From positions 1 to 29,745 of the forward strand of contig CAZTDD010000086.1 in NCBI GenBank assembly GCA_964612675.1: 29,745 bases of DNA, written 5' to 3'. Below are positions 7,362 to 15,470 of this stretch, one piece after another. This DNA is from CAZTDD01 sp964612675. Lineage in GTDB: Bacteria; Hinthialibacterota; Hinthialibacteria; Hinthialibacterales; JAKPRU01. The notes beneath the pieces are model-generated. The model was not told the origin of the DNA. It saw only the letters and a program-made list of their open reading frames with translations, and did not search any database. The translations under genes and the position numbers were made by a program. Position 1 is the first letter of the stretch. Each line of letters opens with the position of its first letter.

Positions 7362-8981
7362 ATGTCTCACTATGAGTCGAATTTCCTGATCATCGGAACC
7401 GGCGTGGCCGGACTGACCTGCGCATTGAAGGCGGCAAACCACGGAACCGTCAACCTCATTACGAAAAAAGAAGATTTCGAATCCAGCACCAACTATGCCC
7501 AGGGCGGCATCGCAGCGGTCCTCGACCCGCTCGACACATTCGATTCCCACATCGAGGATACGCTCGTTGCCGGCGCGGGCTTGTGTCACCGCGACGCAGT
7601 GGAGGTCATGGTCCAGCAAGGTCCGAAAGTCATCGAGGAACTGCGACGCTGGGGAACGGATTTCACCGAAGACACCGACGGACAGACTCTGGCTCTCGGA
7701 CGGGAAGGCGGTCATTCCACAAGACGCATCGTGCATGCAAAGGATCTGACCGGCCGTGAGGTAGAGCGGGCTTTGCTCCTTCAGATACACAGGTCGGATC
7801 GTGTCCGCATGTTCCAACATACCCGGGCGATCGATCTGATGATACGCGACAACAACACCACCCGATGCTGGGGGTGTGTAGCCTGGGACGAAAGTTGCAA
7901 AGAACTGCATACGTTTACAGCCGGGGTCACAATTCTCGTCACAGGAGGACTCGGCCAGGTTTATCTCTACACCACCAATCCGGAGATCGCAACAGGCGAT
8001 GGAGTCGCGATGGCGTACCGGCAGGGACTTCCGGTTTCCAACATGGAATTCATCCAATTCCACCCGACCGCTTTCTACAGCCCGGGCGAACGCACCTTCC
8101 TGATCTCGGAGGCGGTACGCGGAGAGGGCGGTATTCTTCGCAACAAAGACGGATACGCGTTTATGGAGAATCATCACCCGCTCAAAGACCTCGCTCCACG
8201 CGATATCGTTGCCCGCGCCCTCGACAGCGAGATGAAGAAGCGGGGCGACCCTCACGCGTATCTGGATGTCCGCCACATCAACCAACAGGAATTTGCGAAG
8301 AGGTTCCCAAACATCACCCGCCACTGTCGCGACCGAAACATTGAGCTGAGCCGCGACATGATTCCTGTCGTACCGGCAGCCCATTATTCCTGCGGCGGTA
8401 TCCCGACGGGCTTATACGGAGAAACCCCGATTGAGGGTCTCTTTGCAGTGGGCGAAGTCGCATGTACGGGAGTCCACGGAGCAAACCGGTTGGCCAGTAA
8501 TTCACTGCTGGAAGCGCTGGTATTCGGCGGACGTGCAGTAGAACAGACGCTGCGGGAAGGATTGCATAAGGAGACGTGTCCCGCTAGCATTATTGTTTGT
8601 CCTCGTTGCGAGGTAAGGCGCGATCTGGAAGCCGTTCGTATCGCACACTGCCGGGACGAACTCCGCAGATTAATGTGGGACTATGTAGGAATCGTGCGAT
8701 CCGAGAGTCGGCTTCAGCTTGCGCAACGACGGTTGGGAACTCTGAAAGAGGAAGTCGAAGGATACCTTAAAGAAGGCTTCTGCCAGGCGGATCTGCTCGA
8801 TCTTCGAAACATCGTCGAGGTTGCCGGTCTTGTTGTACAGTGTGCTTTGACTCGTAAAGAGAGCAGGGGCCTGCATTACATCGTCGAGTATCCCGAGACC
8901 GACGACAAAAACTGGAAAAAAGACACCGTCTTGCAACGAGAAGACCGTGAGGAGCCGCTGGTCCCGGGATTGTCCGGCTGA
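7362..8981 (+). CDS. nadB: L-aspartate oxidase (NAD biosynthesis)
   Basis: The 539-residue flavoprotein has the N-terminal FAD loop IIGTGVAGLTCA and a succinate dehydrogenase/fumarate reductase-type core. Core motifs include TNYAQGGIAAV, STRRIVHAKDLTG, EFIQFHPTAF, LISEAVRGEGG and AAHYSCGGI, then GANRLASNSLLEAL near residue 380 and the C-terminal helical domain. NadB oxidises L-aspartate to iminoaspartate, which NadA condenses with dihydroxyacetone phosphate to quinolinate. Length is normal. AAGG lies about eight bases before the ATG. nadA and nadC are not in the window. rplI follows after 41 bases on the same strand. Confidence 0.95.
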   Translation: MSHYESNFLIIGTGVAGLTCALKAANHGTVNLITKKEDFESSTNYAQGGIAAVLDPLDTFDSHIEDTLVAGAGLCHRDAVEVMVQQGPKVIEELRRWGTDFTEDTDGQTLALGREGGHSTRRIVHAKDLTGREVERALLLQIHRSDRVRMFQHTRAIDLMIRDNNTTRCWGCVAWDESCKELHTFTAGVTILVTGGLGQVYLYTTNPEIATGDGVAMAYRQGLPVSNMEFIQFHPTAFYSPGERTFLISEAVRGEGGILRNKDGYAFMENHHPLKDLAPRDIVARALDSEMKKRGDPHAYLDVRHINQQEFAKRFPNITRHCRDRNIELSRDMIPVVPAAHYSCGGIPTGLYGETPIEGLFAVGEVACTGVHGANRLASNSLLEALVFGGRAVEQTLREGLHKETCPASIIVCPRCEVRRDLEAVRIAHCRDELRRLMWDYVGIVRSESRLQLAQRRLGTLKEEVEGYLKEGFCQADLLDLRNIVEVAGLVVQCALTRKESRGLHYIVEYPETDDKNWKKDTVLQREDREEPLVPGLSG

Positions 8982-9022
8982 CCGAAGGCCCACCCGATAA
9001 TCGGATTCTGGAGGAGTCAATC

Positions 9023-9475
9023 ATGGAAGTGATCTTGCGTGAGGCCGTAAACGGATTAGGCGAAGAGGGCGAAATCGTCAAAGTCAAACCGGGCTACGCT
9101 CGCAATTACTTGATACCCGGCGGTATGGCCTCACTGACATCCAGTAAGGACGCCCATAAAGTCGACCATCAGCGCCGTGTGCTTGCCGATAAGCGCAAAC
9201 GTCAGGTGAAGACCCTGACAGATCTTGCCGAAAAAATCTCCAGTATGGAGGTCCGCATCCCCGTCCGCACGGGAGAAGAGGACCGCGTATTCGGAAGCGT
9301 CACAAATGCAGACATCGCGAACGCCCTGGCAAAAGAAGGCATCGATGTAGATCGTCGTAAGATCAATATCGATGAATCCATCCGCGCTTTGGGAGTGTAT
9401 ACCGTCCCGGTGCGGCTATCGGGCGATGTGACGGCGGAGCTGAAAGTCTGGGTCACGAAACAAGACGAATCCTGA
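9023..9475 (+). CDS. rplI: Large ribosomal subunit protein bL9
   Basis: The 150-residue product has the bL9 N-terminal domain (MEVILREAVNGLGEEGEIV, then KPGYARNYLIPGGMA), the long connecting helix and the C-terminal domain with FGSVTNADIA. It binds 23S rRNA in the 50S subunit. A strong GGAGGAG ribosome-binding site lies seven bases before the ATG. Its usual partners rpsF, ssb and rpsR are absent; it sits alone between nadB and a convergent tolC-like gene, 20 bases from the latter's stop. Confidence 0.97.
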   Translation: MEVILREAVNGLGEEGEIVKVKPGYARNYLIPGGMASLTSSKDAHKVDHQRRVLADKRKRQVKTLTDLAEKISSMEVRIPVRTGEEDRVFGSVTNADIANALAKEGIDVDRRKINIDESIRALGVYTVPVRLSGDVTAELKVWVTKQDES

Positions 9476-9495
9476 ATCGGCGCAAAAGACACGGC

Positions 9496-11148
9496 TCACC
9501 GGGAGGTTCGCTCTCCCTCGGTTTGTCCTTGAATCTGAAACCCTAATGATTCCGGCAGGGTTCCCTGTGCATAATCGAGTTGTGATATCGAGATGATGTG
9601 ATCGATTACCGACCGCGTATACTGTCCCCGCGCAATTGTCAGGTCTTCCTGAAAATCCAAAACATCGTGACTCGTTGCCATCCCCACCCGCAACGCCTCT
9701 TCTTCCGCACGAAGTCGTTCTTCCGCCAGGTCTACGGCGACATCGTTCGCCTCGATCCGCTGCCGGTTCGTCTCAATCTCCCGGCATGCTGTCCGCACCT
9801 GGAGTTCAACGGCCCGATGAAGGTCCTCCAAGGAGTTTTGAGTCTGTTGCGCCCGGAGCTTCGCCCGCTTTAGCCGCGCTTCCGCTGCGTTGTTGCCGAG
9901 CGGATAACTGAATTGGAGTGCGGCGGTATACGAAACGAACTCCCCGTCATCCAACCATTCGAGACTATCATTCGTATCGCTTCCAAGACCGCTGGTCCAT
10001 GCACCAACGGAGACATCGAGCTGAGGCTTCAGCTGATTCTCCGCGTATTCTACATTGAGCTCATTATTTTCGATGCCGAGTTCCAGACGCTGGAATTCCG
10101 GCCGCCATTTCTTGGCTACACGCAGACTCTTTTGAGTATCCACGTCCTGCGGAACATATTCCGGTTTCTCGGCCGGAATGATATGGACGTCCCAGAGTCT
10201 TTCGTCTTCCCGGAGTTCAAGAATCCGTTTCAAATTGTCTTCCGCGTTCACTAGATTGTTCTCGGAGACGATGACTGCTTCACGACGGGCGGCCACACCA
10301 GCCGAAGCCGACAGAATCTCGATTGGCGCGAGTATTCCCGCTTTGACACGAGCCCGGTTGTTGACCAGAAGGTCCTCAGCCAAACGCAACGATTCCTGCT
10401 GAATGATCAACTGTTCCTGACGGAGAATCATTGTCCAATAGGCTGTGAGAGTGTTGAAAATCACATCCAGGACTTTCGCGCGAAGTTCGGCCTTTGAGAT
10501 CTCGAGATCGTTCTCCGATGTGCGCACTTGAATCAAATTGGCTTGAGGGCCGAAATTCCTCAAAAGAGGCTGCGTAATCGTCAAACGTAACTCGGTGTCG
10601 CTCGCGGGATTCAGCCCCTCGTACGGATTGCTCGATTCGTGCCGATCCAGGAGAACGGAAAGATCGTACCGCGTCCCCCAATGAAATGTCTTCGAAAGGC
10701 CGGTTTCGAACTGATGGTGTTCTTCGCTGTACTCCGTTACCTGCACAGGTCCGCTGGGCCGAAACGCGTTCTGAAAATCAAACAAGTCCATGAATTCGCT
10801 CAAAGTCATCCCCTGCCTCAACAGATCGATCAAAACCGGATCGTTTTGCGGCATCTGAATTCCACCTGCCGCACCGCCGCCCTGGAAGGGGTTGGTGTTC
10901 GGGATTTCCAAATCGCGGCGCGTATACCCTGAATTCCAAACATGATCGAATGCCGCCTTGTTCTCCCGAATGTAGGTTTCGAAAACATCGACGTTCAGGC
11001 GCTCGATCTGTAAGGAGAGATTCCTTCCCAAGGCGATTTCAACACTCTGTCGCAAGGTCAAACTCAGCTCCGGTGGATCCTCCTCCCCAAAGACCGAGAT
11101 CGTCGACATGACCAACAGAATAATCAATAGTGAAGACCTTCGCGCCAT
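9496..11148 (-). CDS. TolC-family outer-membrane efflux protein
   Basis: The 550-residue product begins MARRSSLLIILLVMS, a signal peptide ending near VFG|EE. It then shows two homologous outer-membrane-efflux halves rich in heptad helices (for example LTLRQSVEIALGRNLSLQ and LRVAKKWRPEFQRLELGIENNEL). The start at 11148 is chosen because the signal peptide begins there and GGAG lies eight bases upstream; the reading frame extends 88 codons further but without secretion features. TolC proteins form the trimeric outer-membrane exit duct for RND, ABC or MFS exporters. No periplasmic adaptor or pump is adjacent. The region around residues 80-140 is rich in Gly, Pro and Gln and is longer than in E. 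coli TolC. Confidence 0.9.
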   Translation of the reverse strand: MARRSSLLIILLVMSTISVFGEEDPPELSLTLRQSVEIALGRNLSLQIERLNVDVFETYIRENKAAFDHVWNSGYTRRDLEIPNTNPFQGGGAAGGIQMPQNDPVLIDLLRQGMTLSEFMDLFDFQNAFRPSGPVQVTEYSEEHHQFETGLSKTFHWGTRYDLSVLLDRHESSNPYEGLNPASDTELRLTITQPLLRNFGPQANLIQVRTSENDLEISKAELRAKVLDVIFNTLTAYWTMILRQEQLIIQQESLRLAEDLLVNNRARVKAGILAPIEILSASAGVAARREAVIVSENNLVNAEDNLKRILELREDERLWDVHIIPAEKPEYVPQDVDTQKSLRVAKKWRPEFQRLELGIENNELNVEYAENQLKPQLDVSVGAWTSGLGSDTNDSLEWLDDGEFVSYTAALQFSYPLGNNAAEARLKRAKLRAQQTQNSLEDLHRAVELQVRTACREIETNRQRIEANDVAVDLAEERLRAEEEALRVGMATSHDVLDFQEDLTIARGQYTRSVIDHIISISQLDYAQGTLPESLGFQIQGQTEGERTSR

Positions 11149-11274
11149 GGTACTTGCTCCAAACCGGTTTCGTGCGGCACAGCGTCCTGGCGGTACCGTT
11201 GCGATTACTTGTAACATGGTGCCCCAGGCGAAACAACGATAGGTCTGAATCCGCCGTCTCTTGGAAAGTACATC

Positions 11275-11832
11275 GTGGGCGAAATCGCTTTTCCTCAACC
11301 GGTCAAATTGATCTGCGGTGTCCTCTACCGCGACACAGCGTGGTGGGAAAAGGCTGAGAAACGACTCGAAGACAGACTCGGATCGATCGACTACCGAAGC
11401 GACGTTTTTCAATTCAACGAAACCGATTATTACGACGCTGAGATGGGAACCGGCATCCAGCGGATGTACGTGTCATTCAAGGATCTCGTTCTTCCCGATA
11501 TCCTTCCGGATGTAAAAATCTATGCGAACGAGATCGAGTCGAATCTTGCCGATGAGGGAGGAAACCGGCGGGTCAATCTCGATCCGGGGCTTATCTCCGG
11601 CGCGAATCTGGTGCTGGCGAGTACAAAGGCATTCTATCATCGTGTCTATCTCAGAGACGGCATCTACGCAGAAGTGACGATGTTCTATCAAAAAGGCCAT
11701 TTTCATAACTTGCCGTGGACCTATCCGGACTACAGCAATCACCGAGATGCTTTGGAAGAGATACGACGGATCTACATTAGGCAATCAAGAGCCATGCAGA
11801 CAAGAGCTAGGCAGACAAGAGAATCCCGATGA
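11275..11832 (+). CDS. DUF4416 protein
   Basis: The 185-residue product matches DUF4416: GVLYRD near residue 15, the YYDAEMG motif at 53-58, NLDPGLI and LVLAST around 101-116, and the C-terminal WTYPDYSNH. The family has no established function. It starts at a GTG with GGAAAG nine bases upstream. It diverges from the tolC-like gene across 126 bases and precedes the ATP-grasp gene, separated by a palindromic repeat pair. The last residues (QTRARQTRESR) come from a short tandem duplication and are not part of the conserved domain. Confidence 0.85.
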   Translation: MGEIAFPQPVKLICGVLYRDTAWWEKAEKRLEDRLGSIDYRSDVFQFNETDYYDAEMGTGIQRMYVSFKDLVLPDILPDVKIYANEIESNLADEGGNRRVNLDPGLISGANLVLASTKAFYHRVYLRDGIYAEVTMFYQKGHFHNLPWTYPDYSNHRDALEEIRRIYIRQSRAMQTRARQTRESR

Positions 11833-11911
11833 ATTTTCTACAGCTTACTCGCCTCTATTGCCCTCTCATTTCGGTGAGGTAATATCACAATGGTCATGAT
11901 ATAACCCCGTG

Positions 11912-11964
11912 GCGTCCGGGTTTATCCCGGACGTGTGAAATTCGCCCGGGATAAACCCGGGCGC
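11912..11964. repeat. Inverted pair of palindromic REP-like hairpins, copies b and c
   Basis: Copy b has stem GCGTCCGGG, loop TTTAT and return stem CCCGGACG at 11912-11933. Copy c has CGCCCGGG, loop ATAAA and CCCGGGCG at 11943-11963. The loops are reverse complements, so the two copies are in opposite orientation, as in BIME-type pairs. They match the hairpin at 3850-3873. They lie between the DUF4416 stop and the ATP-grasp ribosome-binding site. Confidence 0.7.
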
Positions 11965-11984
11965 TCTTGAAGAGGAATTGCGCA

Positions 11985-13562
11985 TTGGCCGATCGGCATT
12001 CTGACGATTTCTTGAGCGCTGTCACTCGCGCTGCGGCCGCCGCGGAGGCGGCGACCGGTAAGCGACTCGCTCGTCCTATACCGGTGTATGATATCTCGCT
12101 CATCCTCAAATACTTCCTGATCGCACGGTTGGAACGAGAGTGTCCCGACTTGAACCCGAGCGCTATCGAGGCAAAGACCGGCGAAGGATTCGAAACCGTT
12201 CAGTCACTGACCAGGCATCTATGGAGAGAAGATATCGGGGAGCTGCTCAACATCGTTCAAAAAGAGATCTGCCCGTCTCTCACCGGGGATGTAAGAGAGT
12301 ACATTCAAACAGATGAGTTCCGCCAACGCATCGCTCTCCTTGTTTGGGAGCAGCTGATCGGTAAACGCGCGGCTCCCGAACTCCGGATTTGCCCGGGCAC
12401 CTTCGCGGACAAAGAACGGGATAGTCTACTCGGCGATCGCCCCGTGGTCTTGATCGCATTCGAATCGTTTCCAAATGTGACCAATGAGTGTTTCCCACTC
12501 ATGATCGACAGTCTGGTATATAACCTGGAAAATCTCGGCTCCCTGCGGTGGCAGGTCGGCCTGGCCCACGTCTCCTGGCTGGATGCACGGTGTCGTCCCA
12601 ATCGGCTTATCTTCTACGATTCGGCATCTCATCGGCTTATCGAGGCAAACCTGGAACCGCCTCCGTTGGTTCAGGCGACTCTTGTTCTCTGCGCGTCTCA
12701 ACAAACACATCGCAAGATCTCCTTCCTTGCGAGTGACAATGAAATTCTCGAGTTGAATCCATACGTGCGAACCGCCGAATGGGCGGACAGCAAAATCGTC
12801 TCCTACGATCTCTGGCAGGAACACTCTGTTCCGACCCCGCGTTCGGCGCTGATCCTCCAGGGAAGTACTCCCGAAGAGATCGCCTCCCGTTTGCAGCGGT
12901 TCTGTTCCTCGTCCAAGGAGCCAATCGGTGAATCGATGTTCTATTCGTTCCAGCCAAACTCGGGCACGGAGGGCCATGGCGTGGACAAATGGGTTCTCCG
13001 AATCGGAGAGGAAGCCAACTGGTCTTCTATCGCCAACCGTGTGAAGCTCCTGGCGGACGAAGATGATGTATTGATCCGAGAGGTCGTCGGGAATGTGCGT
13101 TTCCATCCTCCGGAAAGTGTGAACGGTCGGAGTTGCGATCTGAGAATCAACGTCAGTTTCGATGGAGAAGCCTATCGGGCCGAGAGCGGTTATCTGCAAG
13201 TGGCCGGAGATGAAGACGAGTGGGTATCGTCTACCTCACGCGGGGGACTCATCTGCAAGTTCAGCCGTGGCGCCTTAGCAAAGTTAAGAGGCCCCGGCGA
13301 AGCTCCCGTCCCGATCGATCTTAAGACAGTCGAGCATCTGTCCGATGTAGCCATTTCCGCCGCAAAAGCGTTTCCGGGACTGGGCCTTGTCGGAGTGGAT
13401 CTGAAACTCGAAGTCACATCGAGGGGACGATTGAGGGCACATGTACTTGACGCCAATCCTCGCCCCGCTGGGCTCACCCATTCCGAGTTCCTTCCGGGAG
13501 GTACCGGAGCAGTCGAACCCGGCGTCACCAGACATCTGTGGCGGCGAATCTCATCGGTTTGA
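11985..13562 (+). CDS. RimK/GshB-like ATP-grasp protein with uncharacterised N-terminal domain
   Basis: The product is 525 residues from a TTG at 11985, chosen because AGAGGA lies eight bases upstream; an in-frame TTG at 11967 is the alternative. The C-terminal ~290 residues carry ATP-grasp landmarks in order: DSKIVSYDLWQEHSVPTPRS (first lysine region), a Gly-rich loop FQPNSGTEGHGVDKWV, VLIREVVG, CDLRINVSFDG, GLVGVDLKLE and the metal-binding VLDANPRPAGLTHSEFLP. Such enzymes ligate a carboxylate to an amine or thiol with ATP. The first ~190 residues are predicted soluble and match nothing I recognise. It overlaps the convergent PDZ-protein gene by 12 bases at the 3' end. The substrate is unknown. 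Confidence 0.75.
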   Translation: MADRHSDDFLSAVTRAAAAAEAATGKRLARPIPVYDISLILKYFLIARLERECPDLNPSAIEAKTGEGFETVQSLTRHLWREDIGELLNIVQKEICPSLTGDVREYIQTDEFRQRIALLVWEQLIGKRAAPELRICPGTFADKERDSLLGDRPVVLIAFESFPNVTNECFPLMIDSLVYNLENLGSLRWQVGLAHVSWLDARCRPNRLIFYDSASHRLIEANLEPPPLVQATLVLCASQQTHRKISFLASDNEILELNPYVRTAEWADSKIVSYDLWQEHSVPTPRSALILQGSTPEEIASRLQRFCSSSKEPIGESMFYSFQPNSGTEGHGVDKWVLRIGEEANWSSIANRVKLLADEDDVLIREVVGNVRFHPPESVNGRSCDLRINVSFDGEAYRAESGYLQVAGDEDEWVSSTSRGGLICKFSRGALAKLRGPGEAPVPIDLKTVEHLSDVAISAAKAFPGLGLVGVDLKLEVTSRGRLRAHVLDANPRPAGLTHSEFLPGGTGAVEPGVTRHLWRRISSV

Positions 13563-14711
13563 CAGAGGCGCTCTGAGATCCATTTCGGTTTCGATCAAAT
13601 GGACCTGATTGTTGCGGCGAACCTGCATGTGGACCACCTGATTCGGTCGCGTGCGAAACAGCAAGAATTGAAGGTGGATTCCGTTGTTGATCTGAACGCC
13701 GTTGAACGACTCAATCACATCGCCAACCTCGAGTCCGGCCCGGTCGGCGGCGCCGTCCGGATAGATCTCGGAAATTCGGCGGGTGTTGTTCTCGATGGTC
13801 ACTCCGAGCGCTCCCCGGTATCGACGCCCGTATCGAATCAAATCGGTCACGACATCGGCAATCATCCAGGAGGGGACACCGAACGCAGTCCCGGGATAAT
13901 TCGCTCCACGATACTCGAATGCGAGAAGCCCCAGTAGATTGCCGTTTTGGTCGAAGATCGGCGCCCCTTCACTCTCGGGATAAACCGGCATGACCATCTG
14001 AAAATACTCTTCATGGATCGCCCGGGAGTTGTTCATCTGATAGCCATACCCGTTATAGCCGGTATTTCCCATCGTTCCGACGACCGGCGTGGTTTGTCGC
14101 GGTGTGTAACAATGTTGAATCGAGAAAACCGGCGATCCCGGAGCGGGAGCCTCGGTCGCAGGCGTCACGGATAACACCTTATCGAAATGGGCGCCGTTGA
14201 CCTTGAGTAGCGCCAGATTGGTCATCAAATCGAGCGCACAAACCGTTGCGCTGTACACCATCTGGTTGGCATCCCACACCTCGATACTCCGCACACTCGT
14301 ACTCGACAGTACAGAGGCGCTGTTCGACAGCACGAGACCGTCCTCGCGAACAGCCGCTCCCATGACCCGGTAGGTCGCCTCGCCGCTCTGCCGGGCAATA
14401 AACTCCATCAAACTTGTGTGAACTGCGTTGACCCGCTCGTAATAATTCTGCCAGAACTCGATCAATTGAATCGGCTGGAAGGTATTCTGAGTGAGCGAAT
14501 TGTTGAACTGCTTGAGAGAGTCGACGAGCTGAGCGGTCTCCTGCCCAAGACTCTGCTGTTGCGCACCGAGCGCAAAGCGGATAGAAATCGTCACTGCGGT
14601 TTCACGCAGCTCTTCATAGGTCTCGGAGAAATCCACCGCGGAATTCTGACAGAATCCGGGCGTTACGAGACCGATAGCGATGACCGCTGTCAGAAAAAAA
14701 TATCGTTGCAT
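13551..14711 (-). CDS. Secreted DegP/DegS-like trypsin-fold PDZ protein, catalytically dead
   Basis: The product is 386 residues from the ATG at 14711 (MQRYFFLTAVIAI signal peptide, AGGT seven bases upstream; a longer start at 14738 lacks a ribosome-binding site). After a ~90-residue helical region comes an S1C/HtrA-like fold (GAAVREDGLVLS, TNLALLKV, SEGAPIFDQNGNLLG, FGVPSWMI), then one PDZ domain (RGALGVTI to the end). Against DegP, the catalytic His position in TNNHV is SNSAS, the Asp in SDIALL is Asn (TNLALL), and the Ser in GNSGG is Glu (ESEGA). All three triad residues are lost, so it is a pseudoprotease. It is the third gene after an ECF sigma and its anti-sigma factor, suggesting a sensing or scaffold role. 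Proteolysis is unlikely. Confidence 0.82.
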   Translation of the reverse strand: MQRYFFLTAVIAIGLVTPGFCQNSAVDFSETYEELRETAVTISIRFALGAQQQSLGQETAQLVDSLKQFNNSLTQNTFQPIQLIEFWQNYYERVNAVHTSLMEFIARQSGEATYRVMGAAVREDGLVLSNSASVLSSTSVRSIEVWDANQMVYSATVCALDLMTNLALLKVNGAHFDKVLSVTPATEAPAPGSPVFSIQHCYTPRQTTPVVGTMGNTGYNGYGYQMNNSRAIHEEYFQMVMPVYPESEGAPIFDQNGNLLGLLAFEYRGANYPGTAFGVPSWMIADVVTDLIRYGRRYRGALGVTIENNTRRISEIYPDGAADRAGLEVGDVIESFNGVQINNGIHLQFLLFRTRPNQVVHMQVRRNNQVHLIETEMDLRAPLSNR

Positions 14712-14750
14712 ATTCATTACCTGCGAGCATTCAGCCATGAGCGCCGATTG

Positions 14751-15425
14751 TTACAGCCGGTCATGATCGGCAACCAGGCTCACCTGGGCTCGCGGAGGAG
14801 TGAAAGGAAGGGGCACGGAAGGTCGGTTCAACGCCGACAGAATATCCTCGTCCGTCCCCTCTAAGTGGACTCCCACAATTTCCTGGGATTGCTGGAGGTG
14901 TCTTGTGTTTTGGGTCACCACGTCAAAGGAAGTGGCCGCGACTGCCCTTGGAGCCTTTTCAGCAGGCTCGACCGTCCGAATCGGTTCGGGCTCGGGCGTC
15001 GGGGTCGCGTCAGCAAGAAGAACAGTATCGGAAGGGGTACCGGTCCCAGGCGGCACGGTAAATGTATCCCACCAGGCCAAAACGGTTGCAAAGGATGCAA
15101 CCATGACAGCGACCGGAACGGGCCGCAGAATTCCCCAGTGCCAGAGTTTCGCAAACGCCTCACGCCATGACCCGGCCTTCTTCGGTTCCCCAAATCGCTC
15201 CGTCAAATTCGAGCGCAGTTTCTCCGGTTCAAAAGGAGCCTTTACTTCATCAACATCCCATTCTTCCAGAACACTCCAAACAGCCTCCAGCTCGTACAAC
15301 TCGCGTCGACACTCGCGGCAGGTTCGCACATGCCGTTCGACACGCATGCGCTCCTCGCTGTCGCATTCGCAACAGACATAGCGCGAAAGAATTTCCTGGT
15401 CGAATGGACAAGATTCTCTGTTCAT
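14751..15425 (-). CDS. Membrane-anchored zinc-finger anti-sigma factor
   Basis: The 224-residue product has an N-terminal zinc-binding anti-sigma (ZAS/zf-HC2) domain with H32-x3-C36-x2-C39 in RHVRTCRECRR. One membrane segment follows at about residues 99-119 (PVPVAVMVASFATVLAWW), then a Pro/Thr/Glu-rich ~105-residue extracytoplasmic tail. Such proteins hold the ECF sigma factor inactive at the membrane until a signal releases it. The gene lies directly downstream of the ECF sigma gene, with 43 bases between, and 39 bases before the PDZ pseudoprotease. The 43-base gap contains a 20-base tandem repeat, and no good ribosome-binding site is seen before the ATG. Confidence 0.88.
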   Translation of the reverse strand: MNRESCPFDQEILSRYVCCECDSEERMRVERHVRTCRECRRELYELEAVWSVLEEWDVDEVKAPFEPEKLRSNLTERFGEPKKAGSWREAFAKLWHWGILRPVPVAVMVASFATVLAWWDTFTVPPGTGTPSDTVLLADATPTPEPEPIRTVEPAEKAPRAVAATSFDVVTQNTRHLQQSQEIVGVHLEGTDEDILSALNRPSVPLPFTPPRAQVSLVADHDRL

Positions 15426-15430
15426 AATCT

Positions 15431-15470
15431 ACCGAATCTCTTCGAGACTTACCGAATCTCTTCGAGACTT
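15431..15470. repeat. Two-copy 20-base tandem repeat between sigma and anti-sigma genes
   Basis: ACCGAATCTCTTCGAGACTT occurs twice head to tail at 15431-15450 and 15451-15470. The second copy overlaps the sigma-factor stop codon. It forms almost the whole spacer before the anti-sigma gene. Each copy contains the dyad TCTCTTCGAGA. Copy-number change here would alter spacing and possibly translation of the anti-sigma factor. Confidence 0.8.

Noticed and set aside
7299..8384. 361-codon open frame antisense to nadB
   Set aside because: It is the mirror of a well-supported nadB coding region in GC-rich DNA, without a ribosome-binding site or family motifs.
9496..9522. Possible terminator between rplI and tolC
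   Set aside because: The bases here are the end of the tolC-like coding region; no GC-rich stem with T-run is present.
12426..13199. 257-codon open frame antisense to the ATP-grasp gene
   Set aside because: The sense strand carries ordered ATP-grasp motifs; the antisense product resembles nothing.
13551..14711. Active DegP/HtrA protease
   Set aside because: All three catalytic positions are substituted when aligned by the surrounding HtrA motifs.
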